Origin: Hofstenia miamia
Taxonomy: Eukaryota; Xenacoelomorpha; Acoela; Hofsteniidae
Reading direction: 5' to 3'
Assembly (NCBI GenBank): GCA_900660155.1
Contig: CABFPE010000038.1
Span: forward strand, 1,817,145 to 1,881,144
DNA length: 64,000 nt
Each line of letters opens with the position of its first letter. Within the stretch, counting starts at the first letter, position 1. The notes under the pieces are model-generated. The model was not told the DNA's origin. It saw only the letters and a program-made list of their open reading frames with translations, and did not search any database. Below, piece after piece: positions 1 through 12,207 of this stretch. The position numbers and the translations under genes were made by a program.

Positions 1-393
1 ATTCATAAGCCTGCCGAGCACATCCTACTGCGAAATTACAACCTATGCAGCCCCCTCAATTCCGTAGAAAGTTTAGCTGCTCATGATCGTCTAGTAGAAT
101 ATAACAGATAAAATAGCGAGTTATTTGGGAAAAACTAAACTTTTATTAACCGACCGCGCACAGAGCTGTCCTATTTAACTAAAAATAAATGTAAATAGCA
201 CATTACAACCTGCCAACGGAAAAACTAAATAAAAGTCTATCCACGTCATCAGCATGATATGGAACGCGGCTTGAAACTGGCATCATTTGAGATGCCAGCA
301 GAAAGCAGCGGAGTGCGTCAAGGAACAACATTAAGAAAATTAACAAGGAATGAAAAATGATAGATGGCGGCAAATCATCAGCCAATGCCACAA

Positions 394-590
394 TATGTTG
401 ATAATATCTTTGCAGGATTTTGCTCAAAGGAAGCATCTATAAATTTCTTGAAATATTTGAATGAGTTTAGGGCTGAATTTTAATTCACATTAGAACATGA
501 GTAGAACAATATGATAAATTTTCTTGATGTTTCAGTAACTAAGCATATTCAATATTGCTATCGAACAAATTGGATTACATAACAAGAAGT
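394..590 (+). pseudogene. Penelope-like reverse transcriptase remnant
   Basis: A short reading frame carries YVDN at about 396, in place of the YVDD active-site box, then FAGFCSKEASINFLKYLNE and, after an in-frame stop, MINFLDVSVTK. The spacing (YVDD, F..F..YLN, FT.E.E, FLDV) is that of Penelope-like reverse transcriptases. Two internal stops and the N at the second catalytic Asp show it is dead. The rest of the element is not recognisable on either side. Confidence 0.6.
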
Positions 591-599
591 GAAAAAAAT

Positions 600-1098
600 T
601 ATACAATATTTAAGAAGAGGATGAGAAACATGATTATACAAAAAAATATCAATTGTCTGACTAATTACAGAATAAGCTGTACAACGCAAGAATAATAAGT
701 AAAAAATATTTAAAATATTTATAAATATATATGTAGTTTATAAATGTAACCAAGAAACAAACATTTACTGTGATAACTAAGCTCATATGAAGAAAGTTGC
801 ATTATTTATATTCTTAATAAGTTTGTAAACTTAATAAATGTATTTGTACATGAGCATTTAAATATATGTTGTTGTTGTTGTTGAATGAAATTTTGATCAA
901 ATGGTATCAACAACTGACTTGTACAGGCTTATGCTAACGATTCTTTTCAAATTGGGATGAGCATTAAAAAATTAATACCATTTCATGCCTAGTCAATCAA
1001 ATATTTGAATCTTGCTAAAATTGCAAAAGCTTACAGGAAGTTTGGCTTAAATCACAAAGGATCTCAAAAATGGATATCCACAAAAACTATTTCATAAG

Positions 1099-1143
<45 letters not shown>

Positions 1144-1350
1144 ATAATCACTCCCTTTCAGGTAGTATTAGTATTACCCAGAGTTCCTGGTTATATTTAT
1201 TTCTTACAATCTATTCAGGTTGGGAGTCAGTGATGGTAGAGGGTCAAACCCCTATGTAGACCAATGCAAGAGAGAGATGAATCCCAGTTGGTAACTGCTC
1301 CAGTATTCTTGGAAACCACAGCATTCATCAACAGACCTCAAAGTGTGTGG
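600..1350. other. Non-coding stretch with simple repeats
   Basis: No gene is seen. It holds a short GTT run at 868-883 and a pure AT run at about 1099-1141. The rest is AT-rich sequence without a recognised domain. Confidence 0.6.
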
Positions 1351-1424
1351 ATAGTATTATCAGTGATAATGTGTGATTTGTAACCTATTAATTACAAATC
1401 ACACATTATCACTGATAATACTAT
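1351..1424. repeat. Perfect 33-bp inverted repeat, 8-bp loop
   Basis: Positions 1351-1383 are the exact reverse complement of 1392-1424, separated by cctattaa. The right arm is the end of a Gypsy-like gag-region reading frame on the minus strand; the left arm is the same sequence turned back. It could be a real cruciform or a fold-back join made during sequencing or assembly. Confidence 0.9.
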
Positions 1425-2180
1425 ACAAATCAAATGACTGTGGTGGAGTAATTGGTGTGACAACAGTAGGGGTGACACAACTGTTCACAGGTGCATGAGG
1501 CAAAATGGTTGCACTTGGCACAGATGAAATTGGAGCAGCAACAGTAGTTAATGTAGGAACTTGAGTCAAAGCTGACTGTGTGAAAGTGTGGGCTCTCCAA
1601 CTGTGAAGGAGGTAACAGGGGTAATTAATTGCGGCGTCAATGGTGTAGAAGTAGAGACAATGGGGCTGCTCAGAAGGCAAGCAGAAATCATTTTGGAAAT
1701 TTGCTCTGAAAGGCATTCAGAAAAAATGTCCAATGCGTCTTGTAAAACACCATAAGTACTTGGAAGCCCTAGACTGAGAGAGTGAATAGTGGGGTGGGCT
1801 ACTCTGCTTCAGTGGGGATGTAGGTGGGGGTGTCACCAGAGTTTGAAGTTGTATTTCCAAAGCATGGATTGAGTCAATGAAGCATCTCTCTCTTAATTGA
1901 GCATCACAAGCCTTTTCTTGTAGCTCAGCACTCAGCTTGAAGTGAAGCAATGCATAGACTAGTATGTTTGGCAAGAGCAGCTCAGATTTGATCAATCTCA
2001 GTGTTCTGAGGCTCAGGAGATGGTGGTGTCTGTGGGTGAATGAAATAGGGATCAAACAACAAGGGAGAAGCAATTGAACTAATTCCAATGGTGTGAGGAG
2101 CAACATCTGGGCTGTTAGTGCTCACACTGGGGAGACCCTGAGTGGGAGTTCCATTATGAGGAAAACTACTAAATTTCATT
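1400..2180 (-). pseudogene. Gypsy-like gag N-terminal region, decayed
   Basis: Read on the minus strand from an ATG at 2179, the frame gives a Ser/Pro/Thr-rich leader (MKFSSFPHNGTPTQG...) that stops after 65 codons. It continues in other frames with a segment like the coiled part of the gag-like frame at 30497-30802 (short runs such as SIHALEIQLQTL against SIMSLELQINQF). At least two frameshifts are needed, so it is dead. It lies downstream of an LTR and leader on the same strand (3680 to 2180). The family assignment rests on the neighbouring related copies. Confidence 0.5.
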
Positions 2181-3300
2181 TAGCAAGAAAAACAGCAAGA
2201 AAACAGTAAGAAAATTCCGGAAACAATTCCAACAAATTGAGAGAAATTCCAACCAGGTTCAGAGAAACAAAAACTAATAATGGTAACAGCACAGTGTAGG
2301 GTACAGTATTAAATCCAAATTCTAGAAGAATGAGACAACAACAAGGTTACAACCAAAACAAGTAAGAACAATGTCAAAGCTCAGTGACAGCTGTAAAAAT
2401 AACATAAGAGGCAAAGTTATGCATTGATTGGTAGTGAAGTCAATTCACAGCCAGGGGAAACAACTATCCCTGCTGGCTCACACCAAACAGAAAGAACAAA
2501 ACCAAGTATGATATAGAAACAGTAACTGATCAGCACTATGTCACAATCACCAGGCAAAAATCAGATGACCACTTTGGTATGTACACAAGCTTCACAATCA
2601 GAGTGCATCTCCAGGCACTGATTTGCCTGCACACTTCAACAGAATAGAGTAGAGAGTTTAACTGACAACCTAATTTGTCCAATATCACGTCAAGGTCACC
2701 ATGTAGAATCGCAGGGGAGCTCTGGCTACTCTAGTGGTACTGGGTAACTCAAGAGTTTAGATTGAAGGTTGCAAAGTCTACAATAGCAGAGTGACACACA
2801 TCCTAACAGAAAACATACATTGGTAGTTCACCAATTTCATCAAACAACTACAGAAATTCCATTCCAAAAAGAACTTCAGCAGTGACCAATTCACATGGCA
2901 GCACACTGAAGCCATATCTTTAAAGCCATCCTTACTTGTAAAGGTGCCAACTGTGTGTCTCAAGTATTAATTTCTAGCTCAATAAACAATTTATCTCAGA
3001 GTTCTCTTATCTAAGCTCATGTAAATAAACAATAAATAATAGGGCACATAATTACTGTGCATTCACATTAATCAACAGCATATTATATTTGCAAGATGTT
3101 AATTTATGTGCATGTATGAACAGATTGAATGAAAGTTGTTATTCCCTACATGTAATTGTAACCTAAAACAACCACAATTTAGGTTGTCACCATTAAGGAG
3201 CTATTTGTTGCCCCAGACCCCTGCACTTTCCTCCCAAATTGTCACCAGATCTTAAGCAATAGTTGTCATTACCAAATCTTTAGTGATGAATCTAAAACAG
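2180..3300 (-). mobile_element. Gypsy-like untranslated leader
   Basis: Between the LTR and the gag-like start. The part at 2690-2965 is clearly related to plus-strand segments at about 4225-4490, 26010-26240 and 32195-32455. The part at 3180-3300 (cttaagatctggtgacaat on the minus strand) is related to 3935-3970 and 25735-25770 and probably contains the primer-binding region just after the LTR. Confidence 0.5.
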
Positions 3301-3680
3301 GTTAATATATAATGAATTGAAAAGATCAAACACAGTAGAAGGAATCCAAATTTATTGTTCACTTTGCTACAGTAAACTCAGATCTTTATTACAAAAATCT
3401 GTAACTTATTACCTGGATATTGTTTAAAGTTTCAAAACACAATTTCCCTTGCAAAGTTAAAACAAGCATACACACATAATTTAAATTGAGGGGACAAATA
3501 CTAACACTATCAAATAACTACACTCAAAAATACACATAATTAATTTAAAAGAAATTGATACAGATAAGTAGCAACAAATCATAAAATCAAGACATTAAAA
3601 AGACACAACACCATTTTCAGAGTGCTGAAATAATGACAAAATCAAAATAGTAGGCCCTGAGTGACTCTACACTTTAATAT
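3300..3680 (-). repeat. Gypsy-like LTR segment
   Basis: On the minus strand this matches 25384-25690 in order: gtagagtcactcaggg, gtcccctcaa, gtagcaaagtgaacaat and the following leader. No complete TG..CA ends could be fixed. Confidence 0.5.
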
Positions 3681-3689
3681 CAGTTTTCT

Positions 3690-4490
3690 AGTGCAGTAAT
3701 GCAAAATTATAGTTATCTGTCCCCTCATTTTAGCAAAACATGTAATTGCTCTATAATTTTGTGAGGTAACTCAAATGTGAAATTTGTAAACCTGAAAGGG
3801 TAATAATTCTTGATTTGTTATAAATATCTAAGAGACTTGTAGCAATTGCAAAATATAATTAGTCTCACCTCTTTTTGAATTATGTATTAAGCTAACCCTT
3901 TAGATTCTTCAATGGATTGTTGTGTAATAATTATTGCTTAAGTTCTGGCAACAATTTGCGAGTTACTCTGCTGTGTTTAGGGCTACAACATGCTCTCTTC
4001 CAGTTGGCAGCCCAAGTCATAGTACCATATTAAGTGATGACTACAATTAAGTATGGGGAAATAACAACTTTATTTGATCATTTCTATTTGTACATTTCAC
4101 TTAATAAATTACACTGTGATGATAATATACTGCTTGTGAATGTGAATGCATTGGTACGTGTGATATTTATTATATATTTACATGAGCTGAGGAAATAAGA
4201 ACAAGTGAGATCTGGTCTATTTGAGCTAGAAATTAACAACTAGAGACACATGATTAGCACCTTGGCAAGCTTGGATCTATTTGTGGATACTGCTTCAGTG
4301 TGATGCCATGTGAATTGTTTGCTGTTGGAGGATAATTCTTGGTGAAATATTTTCTGTTTCTTTATTGAACTGGTGAGCTACCAATGTTCTGTTGTTTTGT
4401 TGGAATATGGGTCACTCTCTACAATGGTAGCCTTTGTAACCTTCTGCCTATCAATTGAGTTTCCTAGTACCACTGGAGTAGTCAGAGCTC
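3690..4490 (+). mobile_element. Second Gypsy-like LTR end plus leader
   Basis: The stretch 3715-3935 resembles the 3' half of the LTR at 25494-25730 (starting gtcccctca). It is followed by a leader (ctggcaacaatttgcgagtt, then ttacactgtgatgataatat) that parallels 25735-26230. It points away from the minus-strand copy at 3300-3680, so the two elements are head to head. Confidence 0.5.
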
Positions 4491-4740
4491 ATACTGTGTT
4501 ATGTGCACAACATGCAGTTCTGGTTGAATGTGTTTATGAGCCTGCTATTATAGAGGGGCTCATCAATGCTAGACAAAAGCTGTGGAATATGGGCATTCAT
4601 TTACTAATGCCTATGGCCCACAAGAAAGATAGTTTCTTAGTCAGCTCAAATAATGGCTGCATATGGCTAGGTGAGACATGTAGTTATTATATTAAGGTCA
4701 TGTATCTTAAAACATATTTCTCATTGCAACTTGAGCCAAG
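4490..4740 (+). pseudogene. Possible Gypsy-like pol fragment after leader
   Basis: An open frame runs from 4373 to 4744. Its first part is the leader repeat. From about 4490 it reads VRAHTVLCAQHAVLVECVY and on, which resembles the linker between protease and reverse transcriptase in Ty3/Gypsy polyproteins. The leader is thus joined directly to a pol fragment, with gag and protease missing. The family match is by pattern only. Confidence 0.35.
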
Positions 4741-4934
4741 ATAAGTATATAAAATGATATAAGATCATATTTCAGTTGAAAGTTTGATAGTATTAACTAG
4801 TATTCCTATTACTACCATAAAGTGTTAAGAAATGATCAATGACAATTTGTTATATAGCTTGTTTAAAAATATATTAAAAATTTTCATTGATACTTTTAAA
4901 ATTTGAATAAATAGTAATGTGACTGCCCCATCCC

Positions 4935-6425
4935 ATATATGCAGTTACATCTTTGTTCTTGAAACAGATAAAGAAGGAGTTCCTTTCTCCACCATTCTTT
5001 AGTATAATAGTTAATGAAAGTAAGGACTGTGCAAATAAGGAATTGGTTGCAGTTGCTGTCCATTATGTTTATGCTGGTAAAGTAAAAGAGAGGGTTGTCA
5101 GATTTGCAGCTACAAATAGCCTTAAAGTTAATAAAGCTACTGAGAAAATAGTGGATGTAATGAATTAATGAATGTGCTGCAATATGATGCTGACAAATAG
5201 GTTTGGTTTGCATTTGATGGAGTAAATGTAATGTCTGGGTCTTCAGCAGAGTGCAAGCTCATTTAAAATTGGTTTTGCCCAAAGCAATATATACACATTG
5301 TCATGCACATCATCTTTATCTATTTCTTCTATCCATATCTCAAGTCAATAATGATGTTCATCCATTTTTCAACCATATCTGCACACTTGCTTCTTTTATA
5401 ACCAATGTACTTCCTTGAAGCAAGATATTTGAAGAAGTACAATTACAGTTTAGAAGAGATGAAAGGCCATTAGAGTTCATTGGATTTCTTGTACTTAAAC
5501 TTGTGGTTGGTTTCTAAGTCTATACCCTTCAATACATGAAACACTAATTCACTTGTCTCAAAGTTGTGATGTTGACACAAAGGCAACATCAATTGGATAT
5601 TTAAAAATAATTTCTATGCAAATGTTTATTTTCCAGTTGATTATGTTCAAATTCCATACTTGATCAAGAAAGTTACTTCACAGCTGCTTTGCAGAATAGT
5701 AGATTGTCTATAGATCATATCTTGATATTGATTGAAAATTTTAAAGAAACTCTTCAAACTTTCAGAAGCAACATGAAATTTGAGTCAATTATTTTAGTGG
5801 TTGTTGGTATGTGATCTAAATATGATATTCCTTAACCACCAATATCAAGGAGTGATTACAATGGAGATAATTTTGATGAGAGGGCCAAGCAGCTCTACTA
5901 TGAAGTAATAGATAGATGTCTTGTAGGGCTAAATAGCCATTTCAACAATGATAATTACAATATCATGAGAGTGGCAGAGAGTGCCAGTCTATAAAGCAAT
6001 CATTTCTTGTGTGAATGTGACTTACATAATGCTGTTGAATTTGCTGCACATTTTAGTGTCAATTGTTCACTAAATGAGCTTAGTGTTCTTAACTGGTACA
6101 TGAAGGTTTTAACTGAAAAAGTACCTCAGTTGCCCTGCTATGATCTTATTGTCCTCCTCAAAAATGTTGACATAGTTGTTTTTTTAAATATGTGGCTGTT
6201 AATTTCTGCAATTATTGCAATTGGACAAACATTAGTTGCCATTGAGAGACTTTTTAGCACTGTAAACCATGTAATGACAACATAAATGGCAACAATCACT
6301 TAAAACATCTAGCTCTTCTTTCTTTTGAAAAAGAACTCACAGAAGAATTAGACAGAGAAGAAATTTTGAAAATTTTTTGTTCCAAGCCTCACCACTTCAA
6401 AGGTCTTAAAGAATTTTTTACTGTT
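4935..6425 (+). pseudogene. hAT transposase pseudogene (ZMYM1-like type)
   Basis: Recognisable blocks in order: FFSIIVNESKDCANKE at about 4990 (the start of the catalytic core in hAT transposases of the ZMYM1/DUF4371 type), a middle with many stops, and the C-terminal dimerisation block AIERLFSTVNHVMTT ending near 6285, then HLALLSFEKEL near 6310. Stops and frameshifts are scattered throughout, so it cannot make a transposase. Terminal inverted repeats were not found. The first and last blocks are clear; the middle is inferred from position. Confidence 0.75.
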
Positions 6426-6429
6426 AAGC

Positions 6430-8150
6430 AATTCTTTATAAATACCTTTGAAAAATCTTTCTTGTGCAATTAGACAACTATTAAATTAAAAGCAAATTTT
6501 TGCTTAAAATCAAAAATCAAGCCTCACATACATAATATATACTAAATATTTACAAAACTGAATAATGTACTGAACTTTTTTCAAAATTTTAATTGAATCA
6601 GTTTACTGCCCCTCCAGGAAATGATTCTGAAAAATCCTGATTTTTTATTCTTCCTACACTACTGAATTGGAAGATGTTTTACTAAGCCTATAAAGGTGTT
6701 CTATTTGAAAAATTTATTCCTCTATATTGTTGTTTTTGTTATAAGTGGTTTTATTGAGTAAAATTATATATTGGTTGCAAATTGTGGGTGCATAGAAGTG
6801 ATCAAAGAAGTTCTGAATAAGTAATTCATAGTCTGATTTTATCATTCTATCAAGGATAAAGTATTAGTTGTATGCTTTTCCTGTTAAAAAACTAGGAAAT
6901 TGTTTGAGAGTGTGCTCCTGACCAGCATGTTGGGCAATTAAATTCTGTCCATAGGAGAAGAACAACTAATTGAATATTGGAGAATTACCATCAGCTTTAC
7001 AAGAAAAACATTTTAGGAGCATTCTCATTTTGAGGTTATCATCAACTGCTGTTGTTGGTAGATATGATTTAAATAATTTCTTGTTTATTACAAGGCTTTT
7101 GATAGCTTTTAGTTTGTTTTGAATGATGTCAGATTTACCATTTAATTGTGATAATAAAGGGTTATGAATTTTTTGGAGAGGAAGGGCAGCCCTCAATAGT
7201 GTGTTATCAATAATCTTAATTGGAATAGAATTAGAAAAAGGATTATTATCAGCTGCAGGGTCTGATTTTCACAATGTCTTTCAATTTGAATGATATGATC
7301 TGGTATTCTAGCTATCTCTTGAGTTTTTAAGCTGTAAAATTTTTTATGAATGGCTTGTAAATTTGACAATTGATGTTATTGTAGAATGCTTGTCTTGTGG
7401 TAGAAGCATGTGCAAAACTCGGCAAGTATTCCATCTTTAGATATATTAAAACACAACTGATGAAACTACTAGTTGTTATGTAATTCTATCTAATGAGAAA
7501 AAAAGAGCATGTTCATTCCATGGGTAACAAGTTTTCAGAGAACAAGTTAATTCCAAACTTCTTCTTACAGAATCTGGCCTCTGGCCAAAGCAATGAACCA
7601 TTTTCAACACCTAATTCTCAGCTCATTTTAGACTAGAGAAAATGCAATAATTATAGCTACATCCAAACCACACTTCCTAACCATACTCATCCTTATACCT
7701 AATACCTACTATCACCTAGACTAGAGGAGTCAAACCAGAGGGCCATTTAGAGCCTCTGGTTATCCTACCTTTCACCCAAAGTGACACCTTAAGCATTGAT
7801 CATACTGATCAAATACATAGATAAAATAAATAAGATAAAATATAATAAAGGGGCAATTTAGTAAAAGTATATTATCTGGAAAAAGCTAAAAGAAAATGTT
7901 AGTCAAATATATGGATTGGGAAATCTCTAATATTGAAAATAAAAGCAAATGGAAGCTTGGGTAGCAAAACTTAAATTAACAGAATTCACACATTACAAAT
8001 AATAGAAAACAGTCACTCACATATTATCAAATGGTGAGTAATAGCAGAACAAAATATTTAAAAGATACTGTGATGTCTGATATTCAAATTATGCAAACAA
8101 TATGGATTCCTTGTATGAGCAACCAATCAGAATACAAAGAATATTGAATC
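6430..8150. other. Stretch without recognised genes
   Basis: AT-rich sequence. A minus-strand frame at 6966-7196 (76 codons, Lys/Leu-rich) looks protein-like in composition but matches no family I recognise. Nothing else is supported. Confidence 0.5.
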
Positions 8151-8519
8151 ACTAATTATGCATTGACTATTGTCAAAATATTACTAAATCAACACACATT
8201 ATCAACTACAAATTAGGGATGTAAATATACTACATTATGTATTATCTACTTGTCTTTGTAAAGCATTATTTTGTGCTTCTTGTTGAATGAGTTGACTGGT
8301 CACTTGAATATTTTGAACATTAGAATTACAGTACAAGTTAAGATAGTTGTTTCTTCTTGAACTAATTGAACAAATGATCTTATTGTAACTGATAGAAAGT
8401 TAAGCAGACACCAAAAAACCACACATAAAGAGTTACAACAATTTAGTCATCTGAGAAAACTGAAAGGTTACTCACACCTAAACTACAATGGTATATTCAA
8501 GTAAGAAGAATAAAACAAG

Positions 8520-8661
8520 GTCTAAAACTCAGAAAACCCCCAAAAGTTAGAAAACTCTCTGAACATAGGATGCTACAACATCACCTGAAAGTGAAGCATC
8601 CCTAGTAGAAATGATTCTGATAACAGTTAACACTGAAGACAAGGAAACAATAAATGACGTG
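8520..8661 (+). pseudogene. Gypsy-like gag, 5' part, left of Polinton
   Basis: The frame ASLVEMILITVNTEDKE at 8597-8650 runs into NDV at the Polinton boundary. On the far side, from 23461, the same frame continues as DMTEMVRKLTQK before a stop. The two halves therefore form one interrupted gag-like sequence with a 6-bp duplicated target. Confidence 0.6.
8656..8661. repeat. Left 6-bp target duplication of Polinton
   Basis: gacgtg directly precedes the TIR start; gacatg directly follows the right TIR at 23461-23466. Five of six bases agree. Six-bp target duplications are usual for Polintons. Confidence 0.7.
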
Positions 8662-9107
8662 AGTAGTTAAGATCAGGGCAAGGAAGTACCAAGGGACAGC
8701 CATGGCTATTTGCCATATGGAAATGAAGTGATTCTATTGGACGCCATCTAGCGACGAAATATTTTTGACGAAACTAAATTGAGCAAATTAATTTTTTAGA
8801 CAATTTGTTTAGACCAAAAAGTGAGAATCTTTGATTTTTAGGATTTAGGCAAACTGATATTTTTGATGACAAATTTTACTTAGGGCGTGTTTGTTGTAAC
8901 AATGTTTAAACATGCAACACAGTGTTTTAAGGAAAACAATTCATAGATCCAAAACCCAAATATTTCAAACAAAAAATCATGTGTTATTTGCATTAGAGTG
9001 TGTTTCCAAGCACATTTATGTACTAATGTAAAAGCATACATTCACAGTGACTCTGAGTGACAAAGTTCAGCATTTTGCAATCTTCAAATTTCCATCTTCA
9101 TTCTAAA
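8662..9107 (+). repeat. Polinton left TIR, cut by gap
   Basis: Nearly identical to the reverse complement of 23015-23460, including the segment gcacatttatgtactaatg that the second left TIR lacks. It is cut at its inner end by the N gap. Confidence 0.85.
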
Positions 9108-10107
9108 NNNNNNNNNNNNNNNNNNNNNNNNNNNNNNNNNNNNNNNNNNNNNNNNNNNNNNNNNNNNNNNNNNNNNNNNNNNNNNNNNNNNNNNNNNNNN
9201 NNNNNNNNNNNNNNNNNNNNNNNNNNNNNNNNNNNNNNNNNNNNNNNNNNNNNNNNNNNNNNNNNNNNNNNNNNNNNNNNNNNNNNNNNNNNNNNNNNNN
9301 NNNNNNNNNNNNNNNNNNNNNNNNNNNNNNNNNNNNNNNNNNNNNNNNNNNNNNNNNNNNNNNNNNNNNNNNNNNNNNNNNNNNNNNNNNNNNNNNNNNN
9401 NNNNNNNNNNNNNNNNNNNNNNNNNNNNNNNNNNNNNNNNNNNNNNNNNNNNNNNNNNNNNNNNNNNNNNNNNNNNNNNNNNNNNNNNNNNNNNNNNNNN
9501 NNNNNNNNNNNNNNNNNNNNNNNNNNNNNNNNNNNNNNNNNNNNNNNNNNNNNNNNNNNNNNNNNNNNNNNNNNNNNNNNNNNNNNNNNNNNNNNNNNNN
9601 NNNNNNNNNNNNNNNNNNNNNNNNNNNNNNNNNNNNNNNNNNNNNNNNNNNNNNNNNNNNNNNNNNNNNNNNNNNNNNNNNNNNNNNNNNNNNNNNNNNN
9701 NNNNNNNNNNNNNNNNNNNNNNNNNNNNNNNNNNNNNNNNNNNNNNNNNNNNNNNNNNNNNNNNNNNNNNNNNNNNNNNNNNNNNNNNNNNNNNNNNNNN
9801 NNNNNNNNNNNNNNNNNNNNNNNNNNNNNNNNNNNNNNNNNNNNNNNNNNNNNNNNNNNNNNNNNNNNNNNNNNNNNNNNNNNNNNNNNNNNNNNNNNNN
9901 NNNNNNNNNNNNNNNNNNNNNNNNNNNNNNNNNNNNNNNNNNNNNNNNNNNNNNNNNNNNNNNNNNNNNNNNNNNNNNNNNNNNNNNNNNNNNNNNNNNN
10001 NNNNNNNNNNNNNNNNNNNNNNNNNNNNNNNNNNNNNNNNNNNNNNNNNNNNNNNNNNNNNNNNNNNNNNNNNNNNNNNNNNNNNNNNNNNNNNNNNNNN
10101 NNNNNNN
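9108..10107. other. Assembly gap of exactly 1000 N
   Basis: A round-number run of N, most likely a placeholder of unknown true size. Frames called across it are artefacts. Confidence 0.99.
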
Positions 10108-10116
10108 ATAGATCAC

Positions 10117-10733
10117 AGTAGTTAAGACCGAGTGAAGGACGTACCAAGGGACAGCTATGGCTATTTGCCATATGGAAATGAAGTGATTCTATTGGACGCC
10201 ATCTAGCGACGAAATATTTTTGACTAAACTAAATTGAGCAAATTAATTCTTTAGACAATTTGTTTAGACCAAAAAGTGAGAATTTTTGATTTTTAGAATT
10301 TAGGCAAACTGATATTTTTGATGACAAATTTCACTTAGGGCGTGTTTGTTGTAACAATGTTTAAACATGCAACGTAATGTTTTAAGGAAAACAATTCATA
10401 GATCTAAAACCCAAATATTTCAAATGAAAAATGATGTGTTATTTGCATTAGAGTGTGTTTCCAAGTGCATTAATATTGATCAAAACAAATATGCAAGAGG
10501 TGGAAAACAACAATTTCTTTAGCAATTGCGTGTAAATTGTAAAAGCATACATTACACAATGACTCTGAGTGACAAAGTTCAGTATTGTACAATCTTCAAG
10601 TTTCCATCTTCATTCTAAAATATGACGGCACTTCCACATTCACCCAGGAGGTGGCCGCCAGAAATGCGTTAAGCCATTTATTTAATGTGGCTGGCTTTCC
10701 CCAGGAGGCCTATTGTTACCACGGACCTAAACC
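10117..10733 (+). repeat. Second, divergent Polinton left TIR
   Basis: Starts AGTAGTTAAG after atagatcac, so its outer flank differs from the first copy. It extends inward to ggacctaaac, matching the inner end of the right TIR (22903). It carries scattered substitutions and a replaced segment at about 10470-10540 not found in the other two TIRs. It probably comes from another Polinton copy. Confidence 0.8.
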
Positions 10734-12207
10734 ATGGGCAATGAAAACGATNGTAATTTAATTTTTCAAATGCTTGAAACGTCCCTTTATCACTATTTCA
10801 TGTGTGTTATATTTATTGCAGTTTGAAATTAATCTTTAAAAATTACAATGTGTAGAAGAACTGAAATGTTATTTAAATGTTTATCCTATATTACTAATAT
10901 TTAACTAGATGTCAATTAAAAAATTACCAATTAAGCAAATTTCAAACATTTATGACTCTTGTGAGATTATTTTTACGGTCATAAGATAATGCATCGACCA
11001 ACCTTCTTTAATTCAAATTTGATTGGCTGACATTCATTCCTTTGTTCTAATTACTTGATTTTGCTATCGAAATTTTTGCTTGTTTAACTATAGTAAGCAA
11101 TTATCTTTATTAATGTTTCTTTATTATAATTATACATGTATATCACTATTCGTAATAATATTCGGAAATGTTAAGAATGTATTTCGCTAAGAAATTTACT
11201 AGCATTTATCTGCAATCGCTCATATTACATTGACGTAGTGATTATCCATTTTCGAATTAAATCTGTTTGTTAAAATTTATTATTGAGAATGTCATTCACT
11301 TTAAATTTATTTCTCTGAGAAAATGTGTATAGCGTTTGTTGTATTCTATATTTTATATGTAATTTGTTCAAGAATGGTTGTAAAATATTGTTGAAGAATA
11401 AATACGCTTTCTTCGGCTCTTAAGTGTTTAACTTAAAATTATTTAAACCGCTTGTAGTTTTTGATTTTTATTATGCAATGTTATTTCAATGTATTTTTAC
11501 ACTGTTTTTGAAAATGTTCATAAACGCCTATCCGTAAATGTCCAAGATGTTTTTCTCATATATTGTTCGAAAGGTCTTAAATGTCATATAGATTTCACCG
11601 CCTTTATTCAAGAATGTTTTTCTGTAAATGGTTGTTTCATGAAATCATTTGTTTGCCACTTGATAGTTTAGCATTACTGCGATTGTAAATATCCTATCCT
11701 TTCAACTTTTATTTCATAGCAAATTTTTTCTGAGGGTGTGTAATGCTTAGAAAATTTTTTACACATTGCGGACAAACTAATTATATGCGTTAGTTCTTTT
11801 CCAGATTGCTGTTGTAATTTGCATTTCATATTGTTAAAACTGTTTAGTGCTCTCATCTCTGAGCGTTTCCTCGAGAGTGATTTTATGTCTTTATGTAACA
11901 ATGAATGTTTTTTGAAATCGTTATTTGTTAATTTAATGTCATGCTAATATGAGTCATATCACTTAACGCTCAAGTCGATGTAACCCGAAATTGAATTATT
12001 TTGTAATAGCAAAAACCAACCTTTTCTGTTAAATGTTTGACGTATTGTTCAAATACTGTGTGTGGTGACGCCTTATTTATTCGCAAACTTGTTCTATTGG
12101 ATTAATTCATTTACAAATTATTTTTCCATTGGATATTTTTCGAGGGTTTTCATGATTAACTCTTAGCGGTTTTTTCCTTGAGAATTCTTTTCAGTCTTTT
12201 AAGTGGA

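Noticed and set aside
9057-10171. Long open frames on both strands
   Set aside because: They exist only because the 1000-N gap contains no stop codons.
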